Below are positions 1 through 12,610 of a stretch of DNA of 64,000 nt, piece by piece. The notes beneath the pieces are model-generated. The model saw only the letters and a program-made list of their open reading frames with translations, made no database searches and was not told the DNA's origin. Made by a program: the position numbers and the translations under genes. The stretch lies in the NCBI RefSeq assembly GCF_027887165.1, contig NC_077229.1, forward strand, positions 204,749,753-204,813,752. Reading direction: 5' to 3'. This stretch comes from Monodelphis domestica. Lineage: Eukaryota; Chordata; Mammalia; Didelphimorphia; Didelphidae. Each line of letters starts with the position of its first letter. Within the stretch, counting starts at the first letter, position 1.

Positions 1-1340
1 CTTACTAATAGAATGTCTTGCATTTATGCATGATAAATATTATTTCCTCCATGAAATGATAGGCTTCTTGAATGTATTTCTCTATTTAATATAGCTCAGC
101 ATTCACAATATAGTAAAATCTATCTATCTATCTATACACACACACATATAAAATAAAGAGAACTGACTCTGGGTTTAGAAAACCTGGTTTCAAATCCTGA
201 ATTAAAATATATTATTTTGTGAAAGTCACTTAATCTCTCTAGGCCTCAGTTTCCTTATCTGAGAGTTTAGAATAGATGACTATTAAGTCCCCTTCTAATT
301 CCAAATATATGATTTAGCTAGGTTGTAGAGTGGATAGAATTATGGACCAAAATTAGGAAGATATAAGTTTAAATCCCACTTCAGTTACTTACTAGCTTTT
401 TGACACCTGGTAAGTCATTTAACCTCTGTTTACCTCAATTTACTTAATTGGAAAACAAATATTAATAACACCTTCCTCCTGGTTTTGATGTGAAGAACAA
501 AAAATATAATATTTTTAAAGTACTTAGAACAGTGTCTTCCACATAATAGGCACTTAATAAATGGTTTCCCCTTTCCTTTTGCATCCTAAAATGCTTATTA
601 ACCACAATAATAATGTGAGTTAATAGTTTGATAGTTCTGCTTTCAAAAAAGTAGTCAAATTACAGGTTAACAGAAACTCAATGTTTGTATTATACAAAAT
701 TAAACTCAATATATGCTGCCAAGTTCAGATCACATCCAAAGCATTGTGTTTAATTCTGTGAAACACACTATGAAATACTGACACACTAGGTCAGATACAT
801 GGATGTTGAGGGGTTTGAAAAATCATTTCATAATATGACTAAAGAAAGGGGTATTTTTAGCTTGAGAAGAGAAGACTAAATTAAACTAATTAAAATGCTA
901 CCACATATAAGAGAGAACAAACAGGTTGTTTCAAACAACAAAATGAAGACCAATTGCTGAAAGTTACTGAGATCAAGTTTTAGATCAATATAGAAAGAAC
1001 AGTTGCAATCAGAACTGTTCATCAATGGAATGAATAGCCTCAGTCAGTAGCACTGGGTACTTGAAAGAGTATTTGAGAATTTGAAAAGTAAAAGTTAGAA
1101 ATTGAACTTGGGATTCAATTTAGATTTCAATCAAGGACTTTGGGGTAGGACTGGGTTAGAATATCTGAACTTGGTCACAAATTCTATGAAACTCCATTTA
1201 ATCATTTTGAATTTGAATCGAAATAATAGTATTATCAAATAATAGTATATGTACTCTCTCTCACAAAGTGTAATTTCAAAGACAGTTATTTGTAAATAAT
1301 AATATATATACTGTGAAGGGTTAAATTTTGGGGGTAGGAA
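1..1340. repeat. MIR-like SINE remnants and unassigned AT-rich DNA
   Basis: Plus-strand pieces at about 150-310 ('gtcacttaatctctctaggcctcagtttccttatctg') and about 312-570 (ending 'cacataataggcacttaataaatg') are typical MIR/Ther-type CORE-SINE text. From 570 to 1340 nothing is recognised. Confidence 0.55.
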
Positions 1341-1666
1341 TTTGAACAAAAGTAAGGAGAACAGTTTCTTAAATACAAAACACTTATTAGGAAAATATGG
1401 ATAGGAAAAAGAAAGGAGGAAAGTAAGAGTAATCTTATAATATCTTATAACTATGCCTAAAATCCCAATCCTAACTTAAAAATTTCTAGAAAAACTCTAA
1501 TCTATCTGCCTTCGATGGCAGTGCCTTCTGTTGGAGCCAGGCTCTGGCCTAACTTTTCTACTCTATCTAATAATTTACCCACTATCTATCTACTTACCTA
1601 CCCAAGATAATAAAAAATCAATAAGGCTGTTAAGGTCTTAATCTGTTTTTCTGACTCCTCACAGTT

Positions 1667-1702
<36 letters not shown>

Positions 1703-1970
1703 ACATACGCTCCTCTCTCAGGACAAAAACCTCCTTTCCAACTGCCAGCCCTAACTCACTAACTCTGAGTCCCACCCTTCTAACTGTCACCAACTGACAG
1801 TTTGTACAGCAGGGGGTTCCTACTCAGAAACCTTTTTGCTCCCCTGCCTCTTAAATATAAAAAGAGAGAAATTAAGAAAAACTCTCTTAACAATACATAT
1901 GCATACACTATAATACAGAACTTTATATAAATATCCATTATTATTATTGAAATATTTGTTCTCATCTTGT
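1340..1970 (-). mobile_element. Probable LTR fragment (endogenous retrovirus kin)
   Basis: GC-richer block containing a (GA)n run and, read on the minus strand, a TATA-like tttatatttaagaggc followed by regulatory-looking sequence. No internal retroviral genes are visible beside it. It is an old fossil of uncertain family and ends. Confidence 0.3.
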
Positions 1971-2215
1971 TTGATAGAGTTCAGGTAAGAGTGGTTTTGG
2001 GATATTGAATGTTTTACAGATTATTATTCAAGTAGATAAAATCATTTCTTTTTGTTACCAAATAAGAGTATGTGACAAGGAAATCACTTTAAAAGACTGA
2101 TATATATTAATTTAAGGTCGCCAAGGAATTCAGCTATGTAATTCCTAAATGAAACTCAAGTCAGCAGTCAACCTTTTATGGAGTTTTTAATTACAAACAG
2201 GAGGAGTAAAGGTAT

Positions 2216-2300
<85 letters not shown>

Positions 2301-2320
2301 GGAGAGAGAGAGAGAAAGGG
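2216..2320. repeat. (GA)n microsatellite
   Basis: About 100 bp of nearly pure GA, lying within the LTR. The 78-residue Ser-Leu ORF on the minus strand is its read-through. Confidence 0.95.
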
Positions 2321-2675
2321 GAGAGAAGGGAATAGGGCTTAAATACCCCCTCTGTTTAGCCTGGGCCAAAAGGCCCAAGCCCTTAGATAGCTGAGGCAAA
2401 GAAAAGAGATCAGTCCCTATCACTCACGTGACCAAAATGGAGAAACAGTCTCAGGGGCCTCCACCTCCAGCTTCCTTCAGAGCAAAACCTCTCCAACCTC
2501 TTTCAGTCCTCAGACCCCGCTATCTTTAAGGAAACCATCCAAGTTCCCTCCCCTCAGTTCTCACATCTACCAATCACTGTCCATGTCTTCCCTGTGCCAA
2601 TGGTGGCTCTAGCTTAACCCAGGACCGCCCAGAGGTCTGTGGCTTTGCACATGTCTGTTGAAGGTCATATTCTCA

Positions 2676-2814
2676 AATAATTAAATCTTGATCCTTTGCT
2701 GCAGCCCTTCCTAAATCCTGTTACCCTGAGTAGGGTGGAGATTGGAATAATTAAATTTTGATCTATGCTGCAGCCCTTCCTAAATCCTGTTAGGACTGAG
2801 TAGGGTGGAGATTG
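2676..2814. repeat. 70-bp tandem duplication inside the LTR
   Basis: Units 2676-2745 and 2746-2814 both run from aataattaaat through ctgcagcccttcctaaatcc to gtagggtggagattg, and differ at only a handful of positions. Such doubled U3 segments are common in LTRs. Confidence 0.85.
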
Positions 2815-3090
2815 TAAGTTCCAAGACCTGGTTCTGTCATTCCAAGTATCTCTATTGTATCAATTCTAAAATCAATCATGACTCAAAGAACTTCCTGTTC
2901 TATGCTTAAGCATAGGTCAAAGCCCTTTCCATTGTTCAGCAAAAGGTTTCTGTCCTAAAGTAATCTTAAGAAGGGAGGAGGAGGAACCTCGCATGCCAAT
3001 GGGGTTCACATTCCAATAGAGTTCCCACTATCAGTAGGAAATTCCCTACAAGCATGAAACCTTCCAATGGTGAAATTTCCAACATTCACA

Positions 3091-4261
3091 AGTCTAAGAA
3101 ATTTTAAGGTTTACAAGTATTGACATGGAGACTCATCTTCTTAAGGCTCATTAAATATATTCTCAGGACGACTCTCGTAACAGAAAAAGTGATGAGGATT
3201 ATATGTATCTCATCCTGTTCACATTTAATTTTTTCTCAGAGATTATATGTATTTTGTATGTTGATATCTATTAGCAATGTCATACTTAAATTTGTATTGA
3301 TCAGTGTTATTTCTGGCTGATTGTGACCAACAGTTCAGTTTGTGAGAATGGTTCTTGTTCAACATAGTTTTTTGGTTGCTTTCTCAAGGATGTTTTGAAA
3401 TTTATATTTCTATTATGGAGACATCATTTATTTGTTAGTTCAGAAAAGGTAGTGGATCTTTGATGGATTATTCTAGCTGCCAAGTCATGTCTTGTTGGGT
3501 ATTTGTTAGGTAATAGTTTTTTACAGTGATATTTTTCATGGTTTTTGAAATTTAGCTTCTAAACCTTTAGTTTTTTGTAGTAATGACCTAGTCCTGAATT
3601 GTCATCCATTTCCACAATTCAGCTATTTGTTCAGGGCTTCTTTATTAATATTGTTGGCTGAAGTCACATAAATATCACTCATGACTCTGCTTTTGAATCT
3701 TAGTCATTCCATAGAGTCCATCTGGAGGAAAATAGTTGGATTCAATAGCAAAAACTTGCTCTCATCCTTTACTATTGCTATGTGAAGGAATGGCTGCTTT
3801 ATCTAAGAGTTACTGTACAAATCTGACCTCAGATAACTCCTAGCTATATGAACCTGGATAAGTCACTTAATACTAATTACTTGGCTCTTTCCACTCTTCT
3901 GCCTTAGAATCAATGTTTAGTATCAATTTTAAGACAAAAGGAAAGTGTTTTTAAAACATAAAAGTGTTACTGTAGGTTTTTGACCTGTCTATTTTGTGCT
4001 CTAAGAATATCAATCTTCATTTTCCTTTTTATCTAGAAAGTTTATCTTTCTATAGCTGAGTTAGGGTAGGTGGTCATGCACCTCTTTAATATTATGAAAG
4101 TTATTGGTTGTTCTATTTGTTATGTTTCATTTTGAAGTTCTGAAAGTGTACATTAAGATCATTATTGCATATATGTGTTAATTACTTTAAATATATTTTT
4201 CCCATTGAACTTTGATTTAAAGCTAATGATAAGTTTTTTTTAACATACTTAGTCAGCTTTC
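3091..4261. other. Intergenic, one SINE remnant
   Basis: Plus-strand SINE remnant at about 3825-3955 ('cctgg.taagtcacttaat...ccactcttctgccttagaatcaatg'). Nothing is recognised in the remainder. Confidence 0.45.
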
Positions 4262-4409
4262 TATTAGATAGATAATAGATATGCAGGCAGACAGACAAAT
4301 AGATATCTAGATAGACAGACAGACAGACAGATAGATAGTAGATAGTAGATAGGCAGGCAGGCAGGCGGACAGACAGATATCTAGATAGGCAGATAGATAG
4401 GTAGGTAGG

Positions 4410-4459
<50 letters not shown>

Positions 4460-4522
4460 CATAGATACATAGATAGATACATAGATACATAGATAGATAC
4501 ATAGATACATAGATACATAAAA
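4262..4522. repeat. GATA/GACA/GGCA compound microsatellite
   Basis: About 260 bp of tetranucleotide units: GACA, GATA and GGCA mixtures at the left, a pure GATA core near 4400-4458, then a higher-order GATACATAGATACATA pattern. Tyr/Leu/Ser-rich minus-strand ORFs here are artefacts of the repeat. Confidence 0.96.
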
Positions 4523-4686
4523 CACTACCTAAGTACTTACTATGTGCCAAGCATCATTTTATATATGGAGGATACAAATACAAGCAAACATGATGGGCCC
4601 AACCCTCAGTGAAATCACAAGGTATTGAGAGAATACAAGACATATTATAGGGAAACTGGAAAGAGAAAGAAAGGTCAAGAGGAAAT

Positions 4687-4890
4687 CTTTCCTTCTAATT
4701 TTGGTTGCATTTGTTTTGTTTGTACAAAACCTTTTTAATTTAATATAATCAAAATTATTCACTTTATATCTTGTAATGTTCTCTATCTTTTGCTTGGTCT
4801 TAAATTCTTTTCTTATCCATAGATCTGACAGGTAATCTATTCTATGTTCATCTAATTTCTTTATAATTTCCCTCTTCATATTTAAGTCAT
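4687..4890 (-). mobile_element. L1 ORF2 internal fragment, near-identical to 6655-6858
   Basis: The minus strand encodes KREIIKKLDEHRIDYLSDLW, a segment of L1 ORF2. It aligns without gaps to 6655-6858 at a constant offset of 1968 bp with 5 mismatches in 204 by my count, and both ends break off sharply from L1 sequence. Confidence 0.85.
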
Positions 4891-5554
4891 CTAGAGATGA
4901 GTGGAAAGTGAAGCAAAGGCCTGGATCCAGACAAGTTAAGGCAAAAGCCTGCCTATCAGAGCCTAAGTGACTCCAGTTGCAGGACCCATGTTTGGTGGGG
5001 AGGAATTGGGGATGAAGGCCACAGTAGAAGTGAATGAATAAAGTGAAGATCTGGATAGGGACAAGACAAGGCAAATACATATCAAATCTCAAATAATTCC
5101 AAGGGTAGAACCAAGTTTCCAGTGGGAAGAGTGATGGTCTTTATGTTGATAAAGATAATATAGAGTTTTTTATATACTTTTGTTTTCCTGAAATCATATG
5201 GCATATTTCTTTTTTGTTCCCTTAAAATATGTGATTTTCCAATTTCTTTTTTCAGGTTCAAATTTTTGCTGCACACTGACAGCTAGAAATTGATGTAATT
5301 TTCCAATGCCTTTCCACAGATCTTCTGTAATTCTCTCAAGGCATGTGATAATTCAATTCTTGTCCTCAGGAGCATTTCTTGCTAGGTTCATCTCCTTTCC
5401 TATAGTTTTAAAATTATGTTAATGGTTGCCTCATCTACTTTTGTGTGGGGATTCTTTTTTTAATTCAAAAGTGGAGGATGTTTATTTTAGGATACATAAT
5501 TTACATATTTTAAATAAATTGTAAACAATATGGAGTTTCTGGTTTTGTTTGTAG

Positions 5555-7100
5555 TTAAATTTTTTTTAATTTTTTAAACATTTATTTATTTATTTTTAAG
5601 TAGTTTTCCATGGTTACATGATTCATGTCCTCTCCCTCCCCTTTTCCCTCCCACCTTCTGGAGCCAAAAATCAATTCCACTGGATTATAAATGTATTATC
5701 ACTCAATACCTATTTCCATATTATTCATTTTTATAATACAATAATCTTTTAAAAATTAAAACCCCACATCCTATATCCATATAAACAAGTGATAAATTAT
5801 ATGTTTTTCTTCTGCATTTCTACGCCCATAGTTCTTTCTCTCAATGTGGATAGCATTCTTTCTCTTAAGTCCCTCAAGATTGTCCTGTAATATTGCATAG
5901 CTATTAGTAGCAAAGTTGATTATGTTTGATCATTCTATAATATTTCAGTTTCTGTGTACAATGTTTGCCTGGTTCTGCTCATTTCACTCTGCATCAGTCC
6001 ATGAACATCCTTCCAGTTCATATAGAAATCAAGCAGTTTATCATTCCTTACAGCACAATAGAATTCCATCACCATCATATACCACAATTTGTTCAACCAT
6101 TCCCCAATTGAGTGACATCCCCTCATTTTCCAATTTTTTTTTGTCACCACAAAGAGCACAGTTATAAATATTTTTGTACAAATATTTTCCTTATTATTTC
6201 TTTGGGGTACAAACCCAATAGAGGTTTTGCTGGATCAAAGGGCATGCATTCTTTTAAAGCCCTTTGGGCATAATTCCAAATGCCTTCCATAATGGTTGGA
6301 TCAATTCACAACTCCACCAGCAATGCATTAGTATACCAATTTTGCCACATCTCCTCCAACATTTATTGTTTTCCTTTCCTGTAATATTGACCAATTGGTT
6401 AGGTGTGAGGTGGTACCTCAGAGTTATTTTGATTTGCATTTCTCGAATCAGGAGGGATATAGAACACTTTTTCATGTGATTATTGATAGTTTTGATTTCT
6501 GCATCAGAAAACTGCCTATTCATATCCCTTGACCATTTGTCAATTGGGGAATGGCTTCCTTGCTTTCTTATAAATATGACTTAGTTCCCTATAAATTTGA
6601 GAATTTAAACCTTTGTCACAGATTTTCATTATTAAAAATTTTCCCATTTTGTTGCTTTCCTTCTAATTTTGGTTGCATTTGTTTTGTTTGTACAAAACCT
6701 TTTTAATTTAATATAATCAAAATTACTCACTTTATATCTTGTAATGTTCTCTATCTTTTGCTTGGTCTTAAATTCTTTTTTTATCCATAGATCTGATAGG
6801 TATACTATTCTATGTTCATCTAATTTCTTTATAATTTCCCTCTTCATATTTAAGTCATTTGCTCATTTTGAATTTATCGTGCTATAGGGTGTAAGATGAT
6901 GATCTAAACCTAATTTTTGCCATTCTATTTTTCCAATTTTCCCAGGAGTTTTTGTAAAATAATGGGTTCTTGTTTCAAAAGCTGGGATCTTTCCCCCATT
7001 CATTTTATAAAGATGTATTGTGGTCCTTAATCCCACCTTGTAATTTGTTTCTCCTGGTAATTTCCCCCCCTCTATTACAACCAATACCAAAATTTAAAGT
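5555..7100 (-). mobile_element. L1 retrotransposon 3' part (marsupial L1)
   Basis: Minus-strand reading gives the ORF2 C terminus in order: KREIIKKLDEHRI (about 6800), MNRQFSDAEIKTI and RYHLTP (6520-6390), CWRRCGKIG.L.HCWW, and MEFYCAVRNDK (about 6060). It is followed by the 3' UTR down to an A/T tail near 5560. The reading frame is broken in several places and the element is 5' truncated. Confidence 0.88.
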
Positions 7101-7956
7101 TCCGTTACTGACATTTTGCCATCCAAATTGTCTTCCTCACTTTCTCCCCTCACCTCCCATTCCCCAATTGATGGAAATTGCTCTTCCCAAAGAATTCCAA
7201 TTCTTTGCCAGCACACCAAGATATCAAGATATTTTTTTTTACAAGTAGGTCCTCTTCCCCTTTCTTTGATCTCTTTGGCATATTGACCCAGGAGTAATAT
7301 TGTCAGGTCCAAAGAAGGACATGCCCAGCTGGATAGACCTATGGATTTGCTTTCCAATTGCTCTTCAGAGGGCTTCTATCATTTCACAGTTCTACCCACT
7401 GTGTGAGTCTTCTGCTTTCCACACATCTGCAATTTTGACCATTTTCCTTTGTGGTGATATTAGCTAACCTGATAGATGGGAGCTGGTACTTCAATGTTGT
7501 TCTAATTGGAAATTCTCTCATCAAGAGAGATTTGGAGCATTCATTTTTTCATAGGACTATGGATAGTCTTCATTTCATCATATGGAAAACTTCTCTTTCA
7601 GATCCTTTGACCATATATCCATTGGGGAATGAATGGTGAGCTTCCATTTTTTACTCAATTCAGCACATAGTTGAGGAATGAGGCGTTTGTCAGAGATGTT
7701 TGCTATACTGATTTTCACCTATTTTATTTTTTCTCTTTTTTACTTCATTGCATTGTTTGTGTTTGTTTCAAACTGTAATTGAATGGAACCAAAAGTATCC
7801 ATTTGTCATTTAAAATACTCACTGTGCCATGTTCAATGGATATTTTAATAAAGAAGTAAATTGTTGTTCAGGATATAAATTTGTCAACTTCCCTCTGACT
7901 TATTATTTCTTTGATCCCCTCCCACCCACCTTTTCTCTATTGAATACACAGGTACA

Positions 7957-7998
<42 letters not shown>

Positions 7999-8760
7999 CT
8001 TATTTATTTGTCCTCAGTCTCATGACCAAAAAGATATGGTAAAGACTGATTTGTTGATACTGGAATTCTGCATTCTCTTCCACTTTTCCTCCATCATCTC
8101 TCTTAATTTCTGATGAAGACAAGTCATTGGACACAGATTAGGCATGTGCACTCATGTAAGAGAGTTCCACATTAGCCACGTGGAAAAGAAAATTCCTACC
8201 CCAGACAACCCCAGAACATTTTTAAAGGGGTGTGTATGAGGATTCAGGGTGGGGTTTGGGCTTAGATCTTCCTTCAAATGTATTATTTTTTCTCTCTATG
8301 ATGCCTTTGATGGCATTTTCCTTTTCCAGTCCATTGCTACTGCTTTGGATGGATGCATTGCTGATCCTAGCTAGGAGCTTCCCTGTTGAGCATTGCAAGA
8401 TATTGCTGTTTCTGGGTGCAAAGTTCTCCCAATTCTACTCATTTGACTGTACATGGGTTCCCAGAAGTCTTGCCAACTGTTCCTGAAAGCAAGCTGATGG
8501 GCATTTTTTATAGCCCAATAGTATGCCATCCCAATGAGATACCACAACTGATTGAGCCATTGCCCACTTGATGGGCACCTGCCCTATTTCCCATTCCTTA
8601 CTTCAGAAAAGGAGCTATCTGTTCAAAATCTTTTCCCACTTAAAGGCCCTTTCCATTTTCCCTTAAACACTTTGGGATACAGTTGCCAAGTGCTGCCTGG
8701 ACCCCCTGTAGTGGTATTTGCCCAGTTAAAGAATATGTGAAGTAAGCTGTCTGCAGGGTC
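7100..8760 (-). mobile_element. Older, more diverged L1 pieces
   Basis: The region repeats the L1 3'-region theme in decayed form: 'ttgggcatattgac', 'ccagctggatagac', 'ccattggggaatgaatgg' near 7620, and again 'ataccacaactgattgagcc' near 8540. It appears to be at least two fragments (about 7100-7790 and 8240-8760) interrupted by a CA repeat. Much older than the copy at 5555. Confidence 0.6.
7960..7996. repeat. (CA)n microsatellite
   Basis: About 18 CA units. Confidence 0.97.
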
Positions 8761-8899
8761 TTTGGAAAAAATGGCTCCCGTATGCCCTTTAGGCAGAGGC
8801 AAGCCTATGGCTTATGCTCAACCTGCTGTATGACAACCAAACTGACTGCCTGCTGAAAAGATGGAAACCAGTTAGGGCAGTTGGCCATAGTAAATAAAG

Positions 8900-10949
8900 C
8901 TTCTGGCAACCATAAGTATGAGTTGGGTGAATGGTAGACACCAACAAGATGAGCAGTTTGAGAAAATGACTTCTCAGAGCCTCTTTGATTTATTACATCT
9001 AGAGCCAGGGCAGAAGAATCCAGTGGGGAAGCAATGCCAGTCAGTTAAAGAAATAACCACAATCAGAAAAAGAAGAAAAGTAGATAAGATCGAGGGAGCG
9101 CTTACCACAAGCCATGCACTCTGCTAAGCAGCCCTCAAGGATATGATCCTTACAACAAGCCTGGGAGATGGGTCCAAAGAGGATTTTTCTCTTTACCTGT
9201 TAGGAAAGGGAGGGAAACAGGAAGTTCACACAACTTGGTTATTTCCTGCAGCCTAGGATCATTGGAACATTAAGTAGCCCATGGGAAGGGCCCAGGAAGT
9301 GTCTACTTACCACACTTCTCCTAGTAGGAGAACAGAGCTCACTGTTTCTCTAAGGACACCCTTACCATCTGAACCATTGAGGTTCAGAAGGACATTGTGA
9401 CCAAATCCAATCTAATCTGAACTGACAATTACTCAGGGTGACCTTGACATCTCCAGATCCCAAGGGCCATTAGCTGGCAGGCTCTCAGATGGTACCATCC
9501 ACAGTTTCCAGTGAGCTCCTGCATCAAAAATTCCTGGCAGCAGCCCCACTGCACAAAACTTTCTCATTTGTTTCTCCTTTGTAATCAGTCATCCCAAGAA
9601 ACAAATCAAGTTCCTTGATGTGCTCCATCCAGTACCACAGATCTACATCACAGGGCAGTTCTGTGTCCTTCATAGGACTGAAGTTTTTCCCTCCACAAGA
9701 CTTGAATGCAGACTGAAGAATGAAAGAAAGGAACTCGGGTCCTAGAAAGGGAAAGGACAATGGAGCCCACCCCTTCACCTCTGCTGACTTGTCTACCTTG
9801 GAAAAGGAACCCCTTCAGCAGAAGCTTCCTCCATTCTTTGGACGATTCTGCCTTTAGCCTTTTGGTAGCCATATCTTTCTCTCTTCACAGCTAGAGGCAA
9901 ATTGAGATGTAGATAGAAACATTCAAGGCTAAGGTAGGGAGAAATGGAAATATGCTGAATTTTCAAGTGAACTCTGGGTTGCTAATTTCAGATTCTTCTT
10001 CAGGCTCTGTGTTTGAGAGGATCAGAAGCCTAAGGTTGGATGGAGGTAGTTTCCAGGAGTCTAACCAACTGGGTCTTGGAAAAGCTCATGGCATCCTAAG
10101 CACTTTTTCTAATATGGTAAGATGATGGAACCCTCGAGGGACTGTGGAGGTGGGCCATGTAGATATGTTGATTGGCTAGACACTTGACAGGCTCTCCAGT
10201 GCCTGGCCTTGGCCTCCCAGGATGGACTGCCTGCCTCTCTATGAGGACACATTGCAGTGAAGCTCATTCAGTCTGCAGAGCCAAGGCATCCGTTCAGGAA
10301 GCCAAGGCCTTTTTCAGGTTGAACATCAGAATTTCAACCTCTTAGACTTTGCGACTCCTCTTGCTACTGTACCAGGCGGGAAGGAATCTTGCCACTTTCG
10401 TTAGAAAGTCAAAGGGCCATTGAGAAAGAGACAGCAGTCCAACAGGCACTCCGTTCCCTCTGCCAACTCTAGGGCTAGGGAAGACACTCAGGCTAAGTCT
10501 GGATCGAAGGACTGAACCCATGCTAGTCGGGAGGGAGCTGAGGACTAGCTTGGCAGCGCCTAGCTTGCAGGGCTCAGCCGACCTGCCTGCTGCCAAAAGC
10601 ATCACCAGCTAGCCAGGGCAGAAGACCTGCTTTCCAGCTTTGTGCAGAGATAGTGATGCTGCCATGCCAGAGGCCAAGAAGTGGGGAGAGGGTTGAACGA
10701 GGAGCAAGGGCTCTTCTCCGACCAACAAGCACCCTCCTACCTAATGATGACTCCTACAAGGGGGTTACCTTGGTGGCCCGGGGTCCCCATTCAGCCAGCT
10801 GTCTCAGATGCCTGCAACCCTCCCAGAACGACAGGGTCCCAGAGGGGATCGATCCTGCCAACTCCCAGGTCCAGCGGACTCCGAAGTCAATCACTACCTG
10901 AGACCCACACGCAGCCAACACTCTGCACTTTCAGGGCACCAAAAGCTCT
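8900..10949. other. GC-richer stretch, nothing recognised
   Basis: Base composition is more even than in the flanking AT-rich DNA, as in the adjoining T-box pseudogene. Short ORFs exist on both strands but none shows a family motif. Part of it (about 10300-10949) could be the decayed 5' half of the retrocopy. Confidence 0.35.
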
Positions 10950-11760
10950 GGAAAACTGAGAGTCCTCCTCTGCAACCACGCCCTGTGATTCCAGTCTGCC
11001 CAGCAGCAGAATGAAATGCTCCTTGCCAAGCAAGGTCGAGCCGTGTTCCCCACTGCTGGCTTACAAAATCCAGGGCATGGACATCACTGGCCATATCAGC
11101 ACGGTCGATGGCTCCCACACCAAAAGGAAGAGGATAACCTGCCAGGCCCCAATCTTCCTGAAGTCTCTCCACAAATACCAGCCCAGGCTTCACATTGAAG
11201 AAGTCAGCGACGGAAAGCAGCGCAACCTCCTCCTCCACCCACACTTTCATCTCACCAGACAGAGTTTATCGCTGTGACCACCCATCACAATGCAGAGAGA
11301 TTGTACGCCTCACAACTGACCAAAAAACCCTTTGCTACGGCTTTTAGAGGAAACTCCCATCCTGGACAAAGCTTGAGGAAGGCTCCTCCAGCTCGGGAAT
11401 GCAGTGGCCCCACCTCACCTCCACCAGCTTTTGCTGGTTTCCAACTATTCAGTCCAGGTCCAAGAGGGCCCTGGCCAATGCAAGGATGGAGGGCTCCCAG
11501 ATACCCTTCGGGTGTCCCTATGACTCCAAGGACAGTCATGGCAGCACTGGCCTAGCCCTTGTCTCCTGTGGCCTCAGTCAAGGATGCCTTGGCTTCAGCA
11601 TGGAAAACCAGGGAACAAGAAGATGAGTGCCTTCTAGGGGGAGAATCCAGTGGCAACAGTATCCATGAAACTCCTTCTGAAGACTCCTGTTTTCCAGTAG
11701 GCCTGCAAGAGGCTACTGGTCAAGCCAAAGAGAGGACGATCCCACCTCCTTAGCATTTCA
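10950..11760 (+). pseudogene. T-box retropseudogene, TBR1/EOMES/TBX21 subfamily
   Basis: Scattered over the plus-strand frames is T-box domain text in the right order: GKLRVLLCNHAL, then EM..AKQGRAVFP, HHWPYQHGRW, SLHKYQPRLHIEEVSDG, and TEFIAVTTHHNAE...PFATAFRGN. The family equivalents are GKLRV.LNN.LLW, EMIITKQGRRMFP, HHWRYQSGKW, SLHKYQPRLHIVEVNDG and TQFIAVTAYQNAE...PFAKGFREN. Further along, VSNY and SIHETPSEDS...QAKE recall TBR1/EOMES C-terminal motifs. The ORF is broken: a stop replaces the conserved Trp, at least two frame changes occur, and about 45 codons are missing between the PGN and SLHKYQ blocks. Blocks that sit on separate exons in the parent genes abut without introns, which suggests a processed copy. 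The subfamily call is firmer than the exact parent. Confidence 0.62.
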
Positions 11761-12010
11761 TCCAGGATACTCAGTCATGTTCAGAACTTCCCTTTGACTC
11801 CAGTGACTTTGTCCTGGATGTAGCCATCCCTGTGGCCTGTTCCACGATGTTTTTTCATCCCCCATGCCTTAAGAACCTTCACAGGATGATTTGGGAGAGG
11901 TCATATTACCACTCCTTTTCTGGGATCCCGGTAGCAATAGTGGATATCAAGGCTGAGCACCATGGCAGGCTTCATTTCCCCATTCATTTTAAAATTAAAA
12001 GAAATTAAAT
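11761..12010 (+). other. Possible 3' end of the T-box retrocopy
   Basis: GC-rich text continues to about 11980, then changes abruptly to A/T-rich sequence with runs such as aaaattaaaagaaattaaatt (11990-12010). This could be a degraded poly(A) tail. Inference only. Confidence 0.25.
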
Positions 12011-12610
12011 TAATTAACTTAGTTAATTAATTTATTCATTCATTCATGTAACTTAAAAAAAATTTAAAGCTATCTACCCCATTCCTCCTCTTTCTTTTCC
12101 TCTTCCTCTCCTCCACCTCCTCCTTCTCTTCCTTCTCCCTCCTCCTCCTCCTTCTTTCTCTGTTTCTGTCTGTCTGTCTCTCCTTTGTTAACCTCTGTCC
12201 ACTATAATCTCCTCTCCAATTAAAAATTGAGGAAAAGAAAGAAAAACTCTTGTAACAAAAAAGAATAGACAAACACAATAACCATGTTCAAAATTATATG
12301 TCTCTTTCTGCACCTTGTGCCTATCGGCTTCCTGTCTGGAAGTGGACAACATGCTTCATCATAGACCCCCTGGAGACATAGCTTGTCATTGAATTGATTA
12401 GAATTACTACATTTTTCAAAGTTGTTTCCTTTTACATTGTTACTATCCTTGTTCTTTCATTCAGCTAATTTTTCTCTGCATTATTTCATATAACTCAAGA
12501 TTCTCTGAAATCATCTTTCATAATTTCTTATGGAACAGTAAGATTCCATTATGTTTATATGCCACAGTTTGTTTGCCCATTTTCCAATTGTCTGCGGTGC
12601 AATCTAAAAC
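12010..12610 (-). mobile_element. Old L1 3'-end remnant with CT-rich tract
   Basis: The CT-rich stretch 12080-12185 is followed by 'cataatttcttatggaacagtaagattccatta' and 'gcccattttccaattg', the decayed L1 ORF2 C-terminal signature on the minus strand. Confidence 0.5.

Larger units (their letters stand above)
2117..3090 (-). mobile_element. Solo LTR of a marsupial endogenous retrovirus
   Basis: On the minus strand it opens TGTGAATGTTGGAAATT (3090 downwards), carries a TATA-like ggtatttaag near 2345, then a long (CT)n tract and TAATTAAAAACTCCATAAAAGG near 2185, and ends around ttccttggcgacc at about 2117. This is the layout of a retroviral LTR (U3, R, U5). No internal region is present, so it is a solo LTR left by recombination. 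It contains a 70-bp tandem duplication (2676-2814). Confidence 0.55.

Noticed and set aside
4182-4550. 122-residue Tyr/Leu/Ser/Ile-rich ORF
   Set aside because: Translation of the GATA/GACA microsatellite.
10342-10605. 87-residue minus-strand ORF in the GC-rich island
   Set aside because: No recognisable family, and open frames are expected by chance in this less AT-rich stretch.
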